Origin: DATKLL01 sp035542475
GTDB lineage: Bacteria > Desulfobacterota > Syntrophia > Syntrophales > UBA2185
DNA: 28,543 nt
Direction: 5' to 3'
NCBI GenBank assembly: GCA_035542475.1
Contig: DATKLL010000052.1
Coordinates: 1-28,543, forward strand
The notes below the pieces were generated by a model. It did not search any database, was not told where the DNA came from, and saw nothing but the letters and a program-made list of their open reading frames with translations. Shown piece after piece: positions 1 to 6,904 of this stretch. The first letter of the stretch is position 1. Every line of letters starts with the position of its first letter. Position numbers and translations under genes: made by a program.

Positions 1-454
1 AAGCAGTGGGAAGAGGATCTAATCTACTTATCATGCTCTCAAGCATCAGGTGAAGCACAGATTCTCTCTTCCCATTTTACCCCGGCTTCCCAGCCGGTAG
101 TTTATAATTCATTGATCCATAAGAACACAAGGTGTAGTCAAGTTGCAGCGTAATTCGAATTTTCTTGATAGTGTTTACGAATTACCGAGTGAAAGGTGCT
201 ACATAAACGTTTTTCCCCAACATCTTGAATTCAATAAACATTCAGTAAGTTCGAAGCAGTACCCTCCGCAAACAGTGCAGTAATATTAGTCGAGGCTTTC
301 ACCAACGTACGGGACTGATGGAAGGGACGGCGACCAATTACTATTCTTCTGTTAGGTGAAGGGTGACTGGAATTTCGAAGATGGTATTAAATTCTGGGTT
401 GGAAATAGGGTTGGAAAATGGTCTCGGTTACATCGTAACATATTGATTTTATTC
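1..454. other. Left flank without a recognisable gene; structured hairpins
   Basis: I see no convincing coding region here. Two structured pieces stand out. Bases 7-15 (TGGGAAGAG) pair perfectly with 66-74 (CTCTTCCCA), enclosing a second pair (21-25 with 59-63) and an inner ATGCT/AGCAT hairpin at 33-46. The outer stem is followed by TTTT, so this may be a terminator or a small structured RNA end. A second hairpin, CCGGCT-TCCC-AGCCGG, lies at 82-97. The rest is AT-rich with no ribosome binding site next to a good open frame. It may hold the 3' flank of a gene lying left of the window. Confidence 0.4.
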
Positions 455-496
455 TGGTCCCACCGGGACTTGAACCCGAGTTTCTGGCGTGAGAGG
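455..496 (-). repeat. tRNA-Glu 3'-half fragment, candidate attachment site (far end)
   Basis: These 42 bases match 10693-10734 in the intact tRNA-Glu(CTC) at 41 of 42 positions, in the same orientation. The match runs from the discriminator base through the T arm and variable loop to the anticodon loop. The one difference (T at 485 against C at 10723) breaks a pair of the anticodon stem. Left of 455, similarity continues weakly for about ten bases; right of 496 it is lost, so there is no 5' half and no functional tRNA. A 3' tRNA piece in the same orientation as an intact copy is the usual mark of tRNA-targeted integration. Confidence 0.75.
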
Positions 497-995
497 AAAG
501 CTGCACTACCCCAATTATTTTTACCAAAATCCAGTCAATTTATTGTATTTAATATAGCAGTGAAACGATATAAAATGTTGATTATATGTCGCTTTGGTCG
601 TGATAGATCCATGTAGAATTTGTGGTATTTTAAGTATCTAGGAACGATATCAACTGTAGGCATACCGTACATTAGAGGCATTAGAGTCATAGGAATACAT
701 CACGTTTTGTGTCCACTCTTGTGTCCACCCTAGAGCCTATTATTTTGAATCACTCTATGTACAACAATTTTTTTTTAATCTCCTGTTTTGCATGTTTTAT
801 CATTTGCCTGCTAAAATCCGAAAGTTTTTCTCAAAAGAAATTTGTTTCCACATTAAGCAATAAAAATACTATGTACTATTGCATTAAATATTACAAAGAT
901 GGTAGTCAACTATCACACAAAATAATCAAAAATAATGACTTGATTGATAAATTTATTTAATCATGATAATTTAATCCTTAAAGGAGATCTGCTAC
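497..995. other. AT-rich spacer inside the left island end
   Basis: No gene can be supported here. An open frame at 709-960 (83 residues) has no ribosome binding site, is AT-rich and shows no recognisable domain. Two tandem copies of TTGTGTCCAC at 707-716 and 719-728, with a 12-base period, resemble repeated ends of insertion sequences. The last 15 bases carry the ribosome binding site of the regulator gene (AAGGAG, 981-986). Confidence 0.4.
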
Positions 996-2435
996 TTGGA
1001 AAGTAGAAGTGATAAAAAATCATCTTTTATTAAGGAATTAAAAAGAAAATCTCTACTCTACGAGAAGATTCTGGACATTTCTGCAGATGGCTTCCTCATC
1101 GTAAACTCCAAAGGATATATCGTTGATATCAACAGGGCTTATTGCGCCTTTCTCGGCTGCAGGAAGAAAGATATCGTAGGGAAGTATGTCATGGATGTCA
1201 TCAAGAACTCGAGACTGCCGGAGATAATGATCACAGGAGAGCAGGAGGTAAATGTACTTCACCGGCTTGCCGAAGGTCAAACACCTGGTAATGAAAAGTA
1301 TGTTGCTGTTTCAAGGGCCGCTGTAAAAGACGGGAACGAGGTTATAGGCGCAGTTGGGCAGATATATTTTCGCAAGGAAACCATGGAGCTGGCTGAAAAA
1401 CTCCGGAATATGGATTCCGAACTTAACTATTACAAAAGCGAACTCGAAAAAGTCGCCGGAAATAGGTACACTTTTAATAATATTGTCGGTCAGAATAAAC
1501 TCTTCATAGAAGTGAAAAAGATAGCCGAAAAAGCAGCGAAAAATGATTTTGCAGTGCTCATTTTCGGTGACACCGGAACAGGTAAAGAAGTATTTGCGAA
1601 TGCTATTCATTATGCGAGCGCACGGAAGGACAAGCCTTTAATTCGGGTCAATTGCGGAGCTATTCCTTCTGAATTGCTGGAATCGGAACTATTCGGTTAC
1701 GAGGAAGGCGCATTCACGGGGGCAAGGAAGGGCGGGAAAAAGGGGAAATTCGAATTAGCCCACAGAGGAACAATCTTTCTCGACGAGATTGGAGATATGC
1801 CCCTCAACATGCAGGCCAAGCTTTTGCGCGTCTTGCAGGAGAAAGAATTTGAAAAGGTGGGTGGGAACAAGACCATCTCGGTCGATGTGCGTGTGATCGC
1901 GGCGACTAATCAGAACCTGGAAAGCTTTGGAAGAAAGAAACTCCGTGACGACCTTTATTATCGTTTAAATGTGATACAATTAAAGATTCCCACCTTGAAA
2001 GAAAGAACGGACGATATCCGTCTTATTGCCGACAGCTTTCTCGAAAGACTAAACCGGGAGCAAGGAAACCGAATTATAATCTCACCGGAAGTTTACGCCG
2101 CCTTTATTCGTTACCCGTGGCCGGGAAATGTCCGAGAATTGCGTAATGTAATAGAACGGGCTTATTGTCTTGTGGAAGGTAACATAATATTGCCCTCCCA
2201 TCTGCCTGTTCACATTATGACCAATGCAAAGGTCCAAGTTTCCTCTCGGAGAAAGAAAACGCTTGATAGGATCATCGCAGAGATTGAGCGGGATATAATC
2301 ATCGACGCCCTTACCAGGACTAACAATAACTACAGATTGACTGCCAAAGAGCTCGGTATTCATAGAAGCACCTTCTATAAAAAGATCGAGAAGTTAAATA
2401 TAAAAAGAAACCCCGCCCAAACCATCAATATCTGA
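996..2435 (+). CDS. PAS-domain sigma-54-dependent transcriptional activator
   Basis: Enhancer-binding activator that opens sigma-54 promoters by ATP hydrolysis; 479 residues. Order of domains: a PAS sensor (about 20-125), a short coiled linker (about 128-155), the AAA+ domain (about 160-395) and a Fis-type helix-turn-helix (about 444-467). Walker A is GDTGTGKE (191-198), the sigma-54 contact loop GAFTGA is at 238-243, Walker B is at 259-264 and WPGNVREL at 375-382. All are intact, so it should be a competent activator. There is no receiver domain, so control is probably by a ligand or redox signal at the PAS domain rather than phosphorylation. The start is TTG, chosen because AAGGAG lies nine bases before it. 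It sits upstream of, and in line with, the CoA-transferase operon, whose leader carries a good sigma-54 promoter, so that operon is its likely target. Confidence 0.93.
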   Translation: MESRSDKKSSFIKELKRKSLLYEKILDISADGFLIVNSKGYIVDINRAYCAFLGCRKKDIVGKYVMDVIKNSRLPEIMITGEQEVNVLHRLAEGQTPGNEKYVAVSRAAVKDGNEVIGAVGQIYFRKETMELAEKLRNMDSELNYYKSELEKVAGNRYTFNNIVGQNKLFIEVKKIAEKAAKNDFAVLIFGDTGTGKEVFANAIHYASARKDKPLIRVNCGAIPSELLESELFGYEEGAFTGARKGGKKGKFELAHRGTIFLDEIGDMPLNMQAKLLRVLQEKEFEKVGGNKTISVDVRVIAATNQNLESFGRKKLRDDLYYRLNVIQLKIPTLKERTDDIRLIADSFLERLNREQGNRIIISPEVYAAFIRYPWPGNVRELRNVIERAYCLVEGNIILPSHLPVHIMTNAKVQVSSRRKKTLDRIIAEIERDIIIDALTRTNNNYRLTAKELGIHRSTFYKKIEKLNIKRNPAQTINI

Positions 2436-2458
2436 ACATATAAAAAAGCACCTTCTCT

Positions 2459-2494
2459 TGTCTACTAATTAAGACATGTCTCAATTAGTAGACA
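2459..2494. promoter_or_regulatory. 36-base near-perfect palindrome downstream of the regulator gene
   Basis: Arms TGTCTACTAATT (2459-2470) and AATTAGTAGACA (2483-2494) are exact inverted repeats. The centre contains the palindrome AGACATGTCT, so only one symmetric base pair is mismatched over 36 bases. It starts 24 bases after the regulator stop codon. No T run follows, which argues against a simple intrinsic terminator. It may be a protein-binding site, a terminator of another kind, or a mobile-element scar. Confidence 0.5.
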
Positions 2495-2823
2495 CTCAAT
2501 ATCACATTGGGGCAATTTTCAGCCCTCCTTCTGAAAGCATCAAATTTTTTGCAAAATAATTTTTCTGCTGTCATTTTATGTATGAGACTGTCTGTTTGCT
2601 CAGCTTGCGTGCTTCAAATATTATTATGGAAATAGCAATCAACTATGTAAGTCACCAATACATGGCCTCAAAGTGTCTATAAAACAGGACACGCAGGATC
2701 CCCAATCCCCATCTTTTATAAGCCGTCTCCGCTCTTAAAGTGCAAACTATCTTGTTCGACTCTACCTGGCAACAGATGTGTACTCAAAAGTGAATCTCCT
2801 AGAAACTACGCAATATCAACCGG

Positions 2824-2837
2824 TTTAACATGTTAAA
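2824..2837. promoter_or_regulatory. Perfect 14-base palindrome, candidate activator-binding site
   Basis: TTTAACATGTTAAA is its own reverse complement. Its centre lies about 80 bases upstream of the expected transcription start of the sigma-54 promoter, which is within the range where enhancer-binding activators bind. It is the best visible candidate site for the PAS-type activator encoded at 996-2435. The assignment is inference. Confidence 0.35.
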
Positions 2838-2883
2838 TTTTTAGGGAGCTTCTATTACATCCATAACTTTGAATGCTTTCTCC

Positions 2884-2898
2884 TGGCATGTTAATTGC
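2884..2898 (+). promoter_or_regulatory. Sigma-54 (-24/-12) promoter of the catabolic operon
   Basis: TGGCATG-TTAA-TTGC matches the sigma-54 consensus TGGCACG-N4-TTGC at all but one position. The invariant GG and GC are at the required spacing (GG at 2885-2886, GC at 2897-2898). Transcription should begin near 2910, giving a leader of about 100 bases before the CoA-transferase start at 3014. An intact sigma-54 activator gene lies immediately upstream. Confidence 0.78.
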
Positions 2899-3013
2899 GG
2901 AAATAAATGGACTGGAAATCTACACTTTTTTTGAGGGATGCTATCGTGTTCCTGGGCGAAGTGTCCTCACTTGTAACCAGTAGACCTTGGGAACATAATA
3001 AGGAGGTACACAT

Positions 3014-4348
3014 ATGGGTCTTGCAGAAGAGTATAGAAAGAGGGTGGCTACTCCAGAAGAGGCAGTCAGAGTTGTCAAGTCAGGGGACTGGGTGGAGTAT
3101 GGTCAGTTTGCAACGCAGAACGTACTTCTCGATAAGGCTCTGGCGGCGCGGAAGGACGAACTCAGGGATGTCAAGATCCGTTCGACCACCCGTGTGGGGG
3201 CCATGCCCGAAGTAGTCAAGGTTGATCCGACGGCCGAGCACTTCAGGTACACGAGTCTGCATTACATGGGTGTTGACCGTAAGTCCCAGGAACTCGGCAA
3301 TTGTTGGTACACACCAATTCTATATCACGAGGTTCCCAGCTGGTACCGGAACTATATGGACTTGGATGTCGCTATGATCGCTACAACGACCATGGATGAA
3401 CACGGATATTTTAATTTCGGACCTTCCTGCTCCTTTTCTCGCGCCATTTGTGACAAAGCGAAGAAGATCATCCTGGAAGTGAATCCGAATATCCCGCGCT
3501 GCCTCGGAGGCCGGGAAGAGTCCGTGCATATCTCCGAGGTAGACTATATAGTCGAAGCTGACTGGCCGTTCCCAGAGTTTCCGTTTCCCGATCCTACGGA
3601 GCTCGATAAGAAGATAGCCGCCTTGATCGTTAACGAAATGGAGGACGGCGCCTGCCTTCAGATAGGCCAAGGGGGCATGCCCATCGCCGTCGGGTGGATG
3701 CTTGCAGAATCAGGATTACAAGACCTCGGCATACATAGCGAGATGTTCTGTGACTGCATGCTCGGAATGATTGAGGCCGGCAAAGTAACGGGAGCCATGA
3801 AGAACATCGACCAGCACAAAATCGTCTATACATTTTCTCTTGGCGTAAAGAGGACGTATGATTTTCTGCACAACAATCCCATGTGCGCCATTTATCCGGT
3901 GAGCTACACCAATGATCCCTGTATTGTTCGCCAGAATGACCGGGTCATTTCCATCAATAATTGCATAGAAGTCGATCTTTTTGGCCAAGTGAGCTCCGAG
4001 TCATCAGGACCGAAGCAGCTTGCCGGGACGGGCGGCCAGGTGGATTTCGCCCTCGGCGCTTACCATTCAAAGGGCGGGAAGTCTTTTATCTGCTTTGGCT
4101 CAATGTACACCAAGAAAGGTGTGCCCACATCGCGCGTCGTACCGATGCTCAAACCCGGCACGATAGTTACGACACCACGTACCATTGTGTCTTACCTTGT
4201 TACAGAACATGGCATCGTCCACATGAAGGGAAAATCAACATGGCAGCGCGCAGAGGCGATCATTTCCCTAGCCCATCCTGATTTCCGCAATGATCTAATA
4301 AAGGAAGCCGAAAAAATGGGTCTCTGGAGAAGGAGCAACAAGAAATAA
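3014..4348 (+). CDS. Acetyl-CoA hydrolase/transferase family CoA-transferase (first copy)
   Basis: Moves CoA from a donor such as acetyl-CoA onto a carboxylic acid through a glutamyl-CoA intermediate. The 444 residues are the full length of the single-chain family that includes 4-hydroxybutyrate and succinate CoA-transferases (AbfT, Cat1). The putative catalytic glutamate is E243 in HSEMF (241-245), and the glycine-rich CoA-site motif GTGGQ is at 338-342. The start is preceded by AAGGAGG at good spacing. It is the first gene after the sigma-54 promoter, which fits a role in activating an imported acid. The acid is not identifiable; family members act on short-chain and hydroxy acids. A second, clearly divergent paralogue lies three genes downstream. 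Confidence 0.88.
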   Translation: MGLAEEYRKRVATPEEAVRVVKSGDWVEYGQFATQNVLLDKALAARKDELRDVKIRSTTRVGAMPEVVKVDPTAEHFRYTSLHYMGVDRKSQELGNCWYTPILYHEVPSWYRNYMDLDVAMIATTTMDEHGYFNFGPSCSFSRAICDKAKKIILEVNPNIPRCLGGREESVHISEVDYIVEADWPFPEFPFPDPTELDKKIAALIVNEMEDGACLQIGQGGMPIAVGWMLAESGLQDLGIHSEMFCDCMLGMIEAGKVTGAMKNIDQHKIVYTFSLGVKRTYDFLHNNPMCAIYPVSYTNDPCIVRQNDRVISINNCIEVDLFGQVSSESSGPKQLAGTGGQVDFALGAYHSKGGKSFICFGSMYTKKGVPTSRVVPMLKPGTIVTTPRTIVSYLVTEHGIVHMKGKSTWQRAEAIISLAHPDFRNDLIKEAEKMGLWRRSNKK

Positions 4349-4471
4349 GCAATACGTACCTAATCGATGGCAGTGAATTTGAATACGCGGAAGATCATTG
4401 AATTCATTCTAAATACTAGTCAAAGGATCGGCGCGGAAGAATTTCGGAAAGACGGAACAGATTTGGTATTT

Positions 4472-4499
4472 AAAATCCATCTTCGTGGATTTTTATTTT
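4472..4499 (+). terminator. Intrinsic terminator-like hairpin within the operon
   Basis: AAAATCCA (4472-4479) and TGGATTTT (4486-4493) form a perfect eight-base stem around a six-base TCTTCG loop, followed by TTTATTTT-rich sequence. It sits between the first CoA-transferase and the permease. It could lower expression of the downstream genes, or protect the 3' end of a CoA-transferase transcript. Confidence 0.65.
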
Positions 4500-4531
4500 C
4501 ACGAATTTCTTAGCATAAGGAGGAAATTTTT

Positions 4532-5845
4532 ATGGACTGGAGTGTTATTGGAATTATTTTATCGTTGGCGTTCATTATTGTCCTGGCGCTGAGGGGTTGG
4601 CACATCATCATCATAGCCCCCCTTGCCGTTGTCCTGTTATGCCTATTCTCGAATATGAATATCGTACAGGCGCTAACAGGACCCTACATGAAGGGTTTCA
4701 TCAATTATGCGGGGAAATTTTACCTGATCTTTCTTGCCGGCTCCCTGTTTGGAAAGTTTATGGAAGACGGTCAGGCTGCAAGATCCATAGCCGACGGCAT
4801 TTTGAGGCTAATAGGGACTGAGAAACCGATCAGGATGATGTTCGCGATCTCCATAGTCTCGCTGGCCCTGACCTATGGCGGTGTGAGTGTTTTCGTCGTC
4901 ATCTTCGCAGTCATTCCGATTGCCCGGCCTCTGTTTAAACAATTGAATCTTCCCTGGCATCTCTTCCTGGCCTCATTCATTTACGGGGCGGTAACAATCA
5001 CAATGACCATGCTGCCGGGCTCTCCTCAAATCCAGAACATCATGCCCACGAAATATATGGCCACGACAGCCGCTGCGGCGCCGATCCTCGGCCTTACGGG
5101 AGCGCTTATTGTCACCCTGTTCAATGTTTTTTATTTCCGTTACATTATCAAGAAGGCGAAGGAAAAAGGCGAAGTATACGAAGAGCCGGCGCCGGGTCTC
5201 CTGGGGGCCGGAATCGCTTCGTCAGGACCCATGCCGAACGTATGGCTGAGCCTCATCCCTCTCGTCGTCGTTCTCGTCCTGCTGAACGTTGACCTGCCTT
5301 ATATCAAGAAAGATGTCGTGCTCGCTCTTACGGGAGGGGTCGTAGCGGCCATGATCCTCTTCTGGAAATATTACGCGAACATCATTGATACATTGAACAA
5401 AGGCGCAGTAAACACGGTCATCCCCATCGTTAACACTTGTGCAGATGTCGGCTACGGCATGGCTGTTTCTGCAACTACAGGGTTTAAAGTGGTGTCGGAC
5501 TGGCTCCTTACGCTGCCGATGCACCCGATCATATCTCTGTCCGTCGCAACGAACATTATGGCAGCGATCACCGGTTCCGCTTCCGGGGGTCTCGGCATCA
5601 TCCTGGAAACACTTGCGCCTAAATACCTTGCCCTCGGACTCAACCCCGAGTTGGTTCACAGGATCGCCTCCATGTCCTCCGGCGCCTTTGACGCCATGCC
5701 TCACAATGGATTCGTCATCACGTCTCTTGCCATTGCGGGTCTTTTCCATGCCAATGCCTACAAACACTATTTCTGGGCCCATGTGGTCGCAACGACAATT
5801 TCCTTATTCTTTGCAATCCCTCTGGGAATCTTAATTTATGGCTAA
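4532..5845 (+). CDS. GntP-family organic-acid permease
   Basis: Inner-membrane carrier of 437 residues, nearly all hydrophobic with about a dozen membrane segments and short charged loops. One longer cytoplasmic loop with KKAKEKGEVYEEPAP lies near residue 210. Small-residue stretches such as the ITGSASGGLG segment are typical of the gluconate permease (GntP) family, which runs as a proton symporter on hydroxy acids; D-3-hydroxybutyrate permeases belong to it. AAGGAGG stands before the ATG. Its place between two CoA-transferases suggests it imports the acid that they activate. The family call is firm; the substrate is inference. It follows the hairpin at 4472-4499, so its mRNA level may differ from that of the first gene. 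Confidence 0.85.
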   Translation: MDWSVIGIILSLAFIIVLALRGWHIIIIAPLAVVLLCLFSNMNIVQALTGPYMKGFINYAGKFYLIFLAGSLFGKFMEDGQAARSIADGILRLIGTEKPIRMMFAISIVSLALTYGGVSVFVVIFAVIPIARPLFKQLNLPWHLFLASFIYGAVTITMTMLPGSPQIQNIMPTKYMATTAAAAPILGLTGALIVTLFNVFYFRYIIKKAKEKGEVYEEPAPGLLGAGIASSGPMPNVWLSLIPLVVVLVLLNVDLPYIKKDVVLALTGGVVAAMILFWKYYANIIDTLNKGAVNTVIPIVNTCADVGYGMAVSATTGFKVVSDWLLTLPMHPIISLSVATNIMAAITGSASGGLGIILETLAPKYLALGLNPELVHRIASMSSGAFDAMPHNGFVITSLAIAGLFHANAYKHYFWAHVVATTISLFFAIPLGILIYG

Positions 5846-5857
5846 AAAAGCAATAAT

Positions 5858-5884
5858 AAGCCCAATAACCTGACCATTGGGCTT
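5858..5884. terminator. Nine-base stem hairpin after the permease gene
   Basis: AAGCCCAAT (5858-5866) and ATTGGGCTT (5876-5884) are exact inverted repeats around a nine-base loop, 13 bases after the permease stop. There is no T run on the plus strand, so it is more likely an RNA-stability or attenuation hairpin than a strong terminator. Confidence 0.45.
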
Positions 5885-6014
5885 CTGGAGAAACTTAAGA
5901 GAGGGATTTTTCTGAAGGTACCATGGCAAGGCTCAATGCGGCTCTGGAAGCAGTAACAAGAGATGATCAATACTGACCTATTAAAACTGAAGGGTAAGGG
6001 GAGATGAAAGACAA

Positions 6015-6866
6015 ATGGCTTTAAATCTCGATGCAATTGGCAAAAAAATAGGGCCGATAAGCATGACCTATACCCTGCGGGACGTGATTCTTTACGCTCT
6101 AGGCATTGGATCAGGATTTGATGAACTAAGCTATGTCTATGAAAAAGATTTGAAAGTGATACCGACTTTTTCGATTGCGTCGATTGTGCAATTTTTTTTT
6201 GAGGCTTCCCGGCTGGCCAATGTGAATATGTCGGGCGTCCTACATGGCGGACAGGAACTGATATTCCACCGCCCCATACCCACATCGGGGACTATGACCA
6301 CCGAAGGCAGGATCACCCATATTTATGATAAAAAAGAAAAGGGCGCTATCATAATCGGCGAAAGTGATACCTATCATTCAAATGGCGAGATGCTCTTCAC
6401 CGCTATTTTCAGCATATTCAGCCGTTTCGATGGAGGTTTTGGCGGCAAGGATGCCCCTTTGCGGTCAGTGTCGATTCCAGAAAAAAAAGCGGATGTAGTT
6501 GTGGAGGCGCACCCCTCTCCTGACCAGCCCCTTCTTTACCGCCTTTCCGGTGATGTCTTTGCACTCCATGTTGATCCTGAGTTCGCCAGAAGAGCAGGTT
6601 TTGACAGGCCCATCATGCACGGGTTGTGCACGCTCGGTTATGCCTGTCGCGCCATCATGGCAAGCATCTGTCCCGGAAGGCCGGAAATGGTCAGGCGGCT
6701 GAACTGCCGTTTTACGCGGCCACTCTATCCCGGCGACCCGATTGAAACCCACATCTGGAAGACTACGGATAGTAATGCCCTGTGGAGGACAATAAATTCT
6801 AAGACCGGGCAGATTGTCATCGACAACGGAGAGTTTAATTACGGTGTCCACTTTCACAAATCTTGA
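6015..6866 (+). CDS. Two-domain MaoC/hydratase-2-type enoyl-CoA hydratase
   Basis: Reversibly adds water to a 2-enoyl-CoA. The 283 residues make two hotdog folds (about 1-140 and 160-283), as in hydratase 2 of peroxisomal multifunctional enzymes and unlike single-domain PhaJ. The signature YRLSGDVFALHVDPEFA (175-191) carries the expected catalytic pair D180 and H185 with the five-residue offset of the family, followed by GFDRPIMHGLC. Members make (R)-3-hydroxyacyl-CoA, so this would be an R-specific step. The larger two-domain form tends to accept bulky or long acyl chains. AGGGGAGA precedes the start at about ten bases. It lies between the permease and the second CoA-transferase, 169 bases after the former. 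Confidence 0.88.
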   Translation: MALNLDAIGKKIGPISMTYTLRDVILYALGIGSGFDELSYVYEKDLKVIPTFSIASIVQFFFEASRLANVNMSGVLHGGQELIFHRPIPTSGTMTTEGRITHIYDKKEKGAIIIGESDTYHSNGEMLFTAIFSIFSRFDGGFGGKDAPLRSVSIPEKKADVVVEAHPSPDQPLLYRLSGDVFALHVDPEFARRAGFDRPIMHGLCTLGYACRAIMASICPGRPEMVRRLNCRFTRPLYPGDPIETHIWKTTDSNALWRTINSKTGQIVIDNGEFNYGVHFHKS

Positions 6867-6904
6867 AAGAAACATTCTAAAAACTTTTTTTAAAGGATGG
6901 GACT

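Larger units (their letters stand above)
2436..3013. other. Long regulatory spacer ahead of the catabolic operon
   Basis: No gene is supported in this 578-base gap. From left to right it holds a 36-base near-perfect palindrome just after the regulator gene (2459-2494), a GTGTC/GACAC inverted pair around 2675-2693, a perfect 14-base palindrome (2824-2837), the -24/-12 sigma-54 promoter (2884-2898), and a leader of about 100 bases ending in AAGGAGG before the first operon gene. The size and content fit an enhancer-dependent control region. Confidence 0.6.

Noticed and set aside
455..496. A second functional tRNA-Glu
   Set aside because: Only the 3' half is present, one anticodon-stem pair is broken and there is no acceptor 5' strand or D arm.
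356..616. 86-codon open frame
   Set aside because: It runs through the tRNA-Glu fragment, has no binding site and no recognisable pattern; an artefact of the repeat.
709..960. 83-codon open frame rich in F, I, K and N
   Set aside because: AT-rich stretch without a ribosome binding site; the start lies in the TTGTGTCCAC tandem repeat. It could be a gene remnant but cannot be supported.
2907..3215. 102-codon frame overlapping the first CoA-transferase
   Set aside because: Shadow of the real gene in another frame; most of it is the sigma-54 leader and the CoA-transferase start.
6004..6024. Six-codon open frame overlapping the MaoC hydratase start
   Set aside because: Its start is too close to the AAGGGGAG site; probably chance, although translational coupling cannot be excluded.
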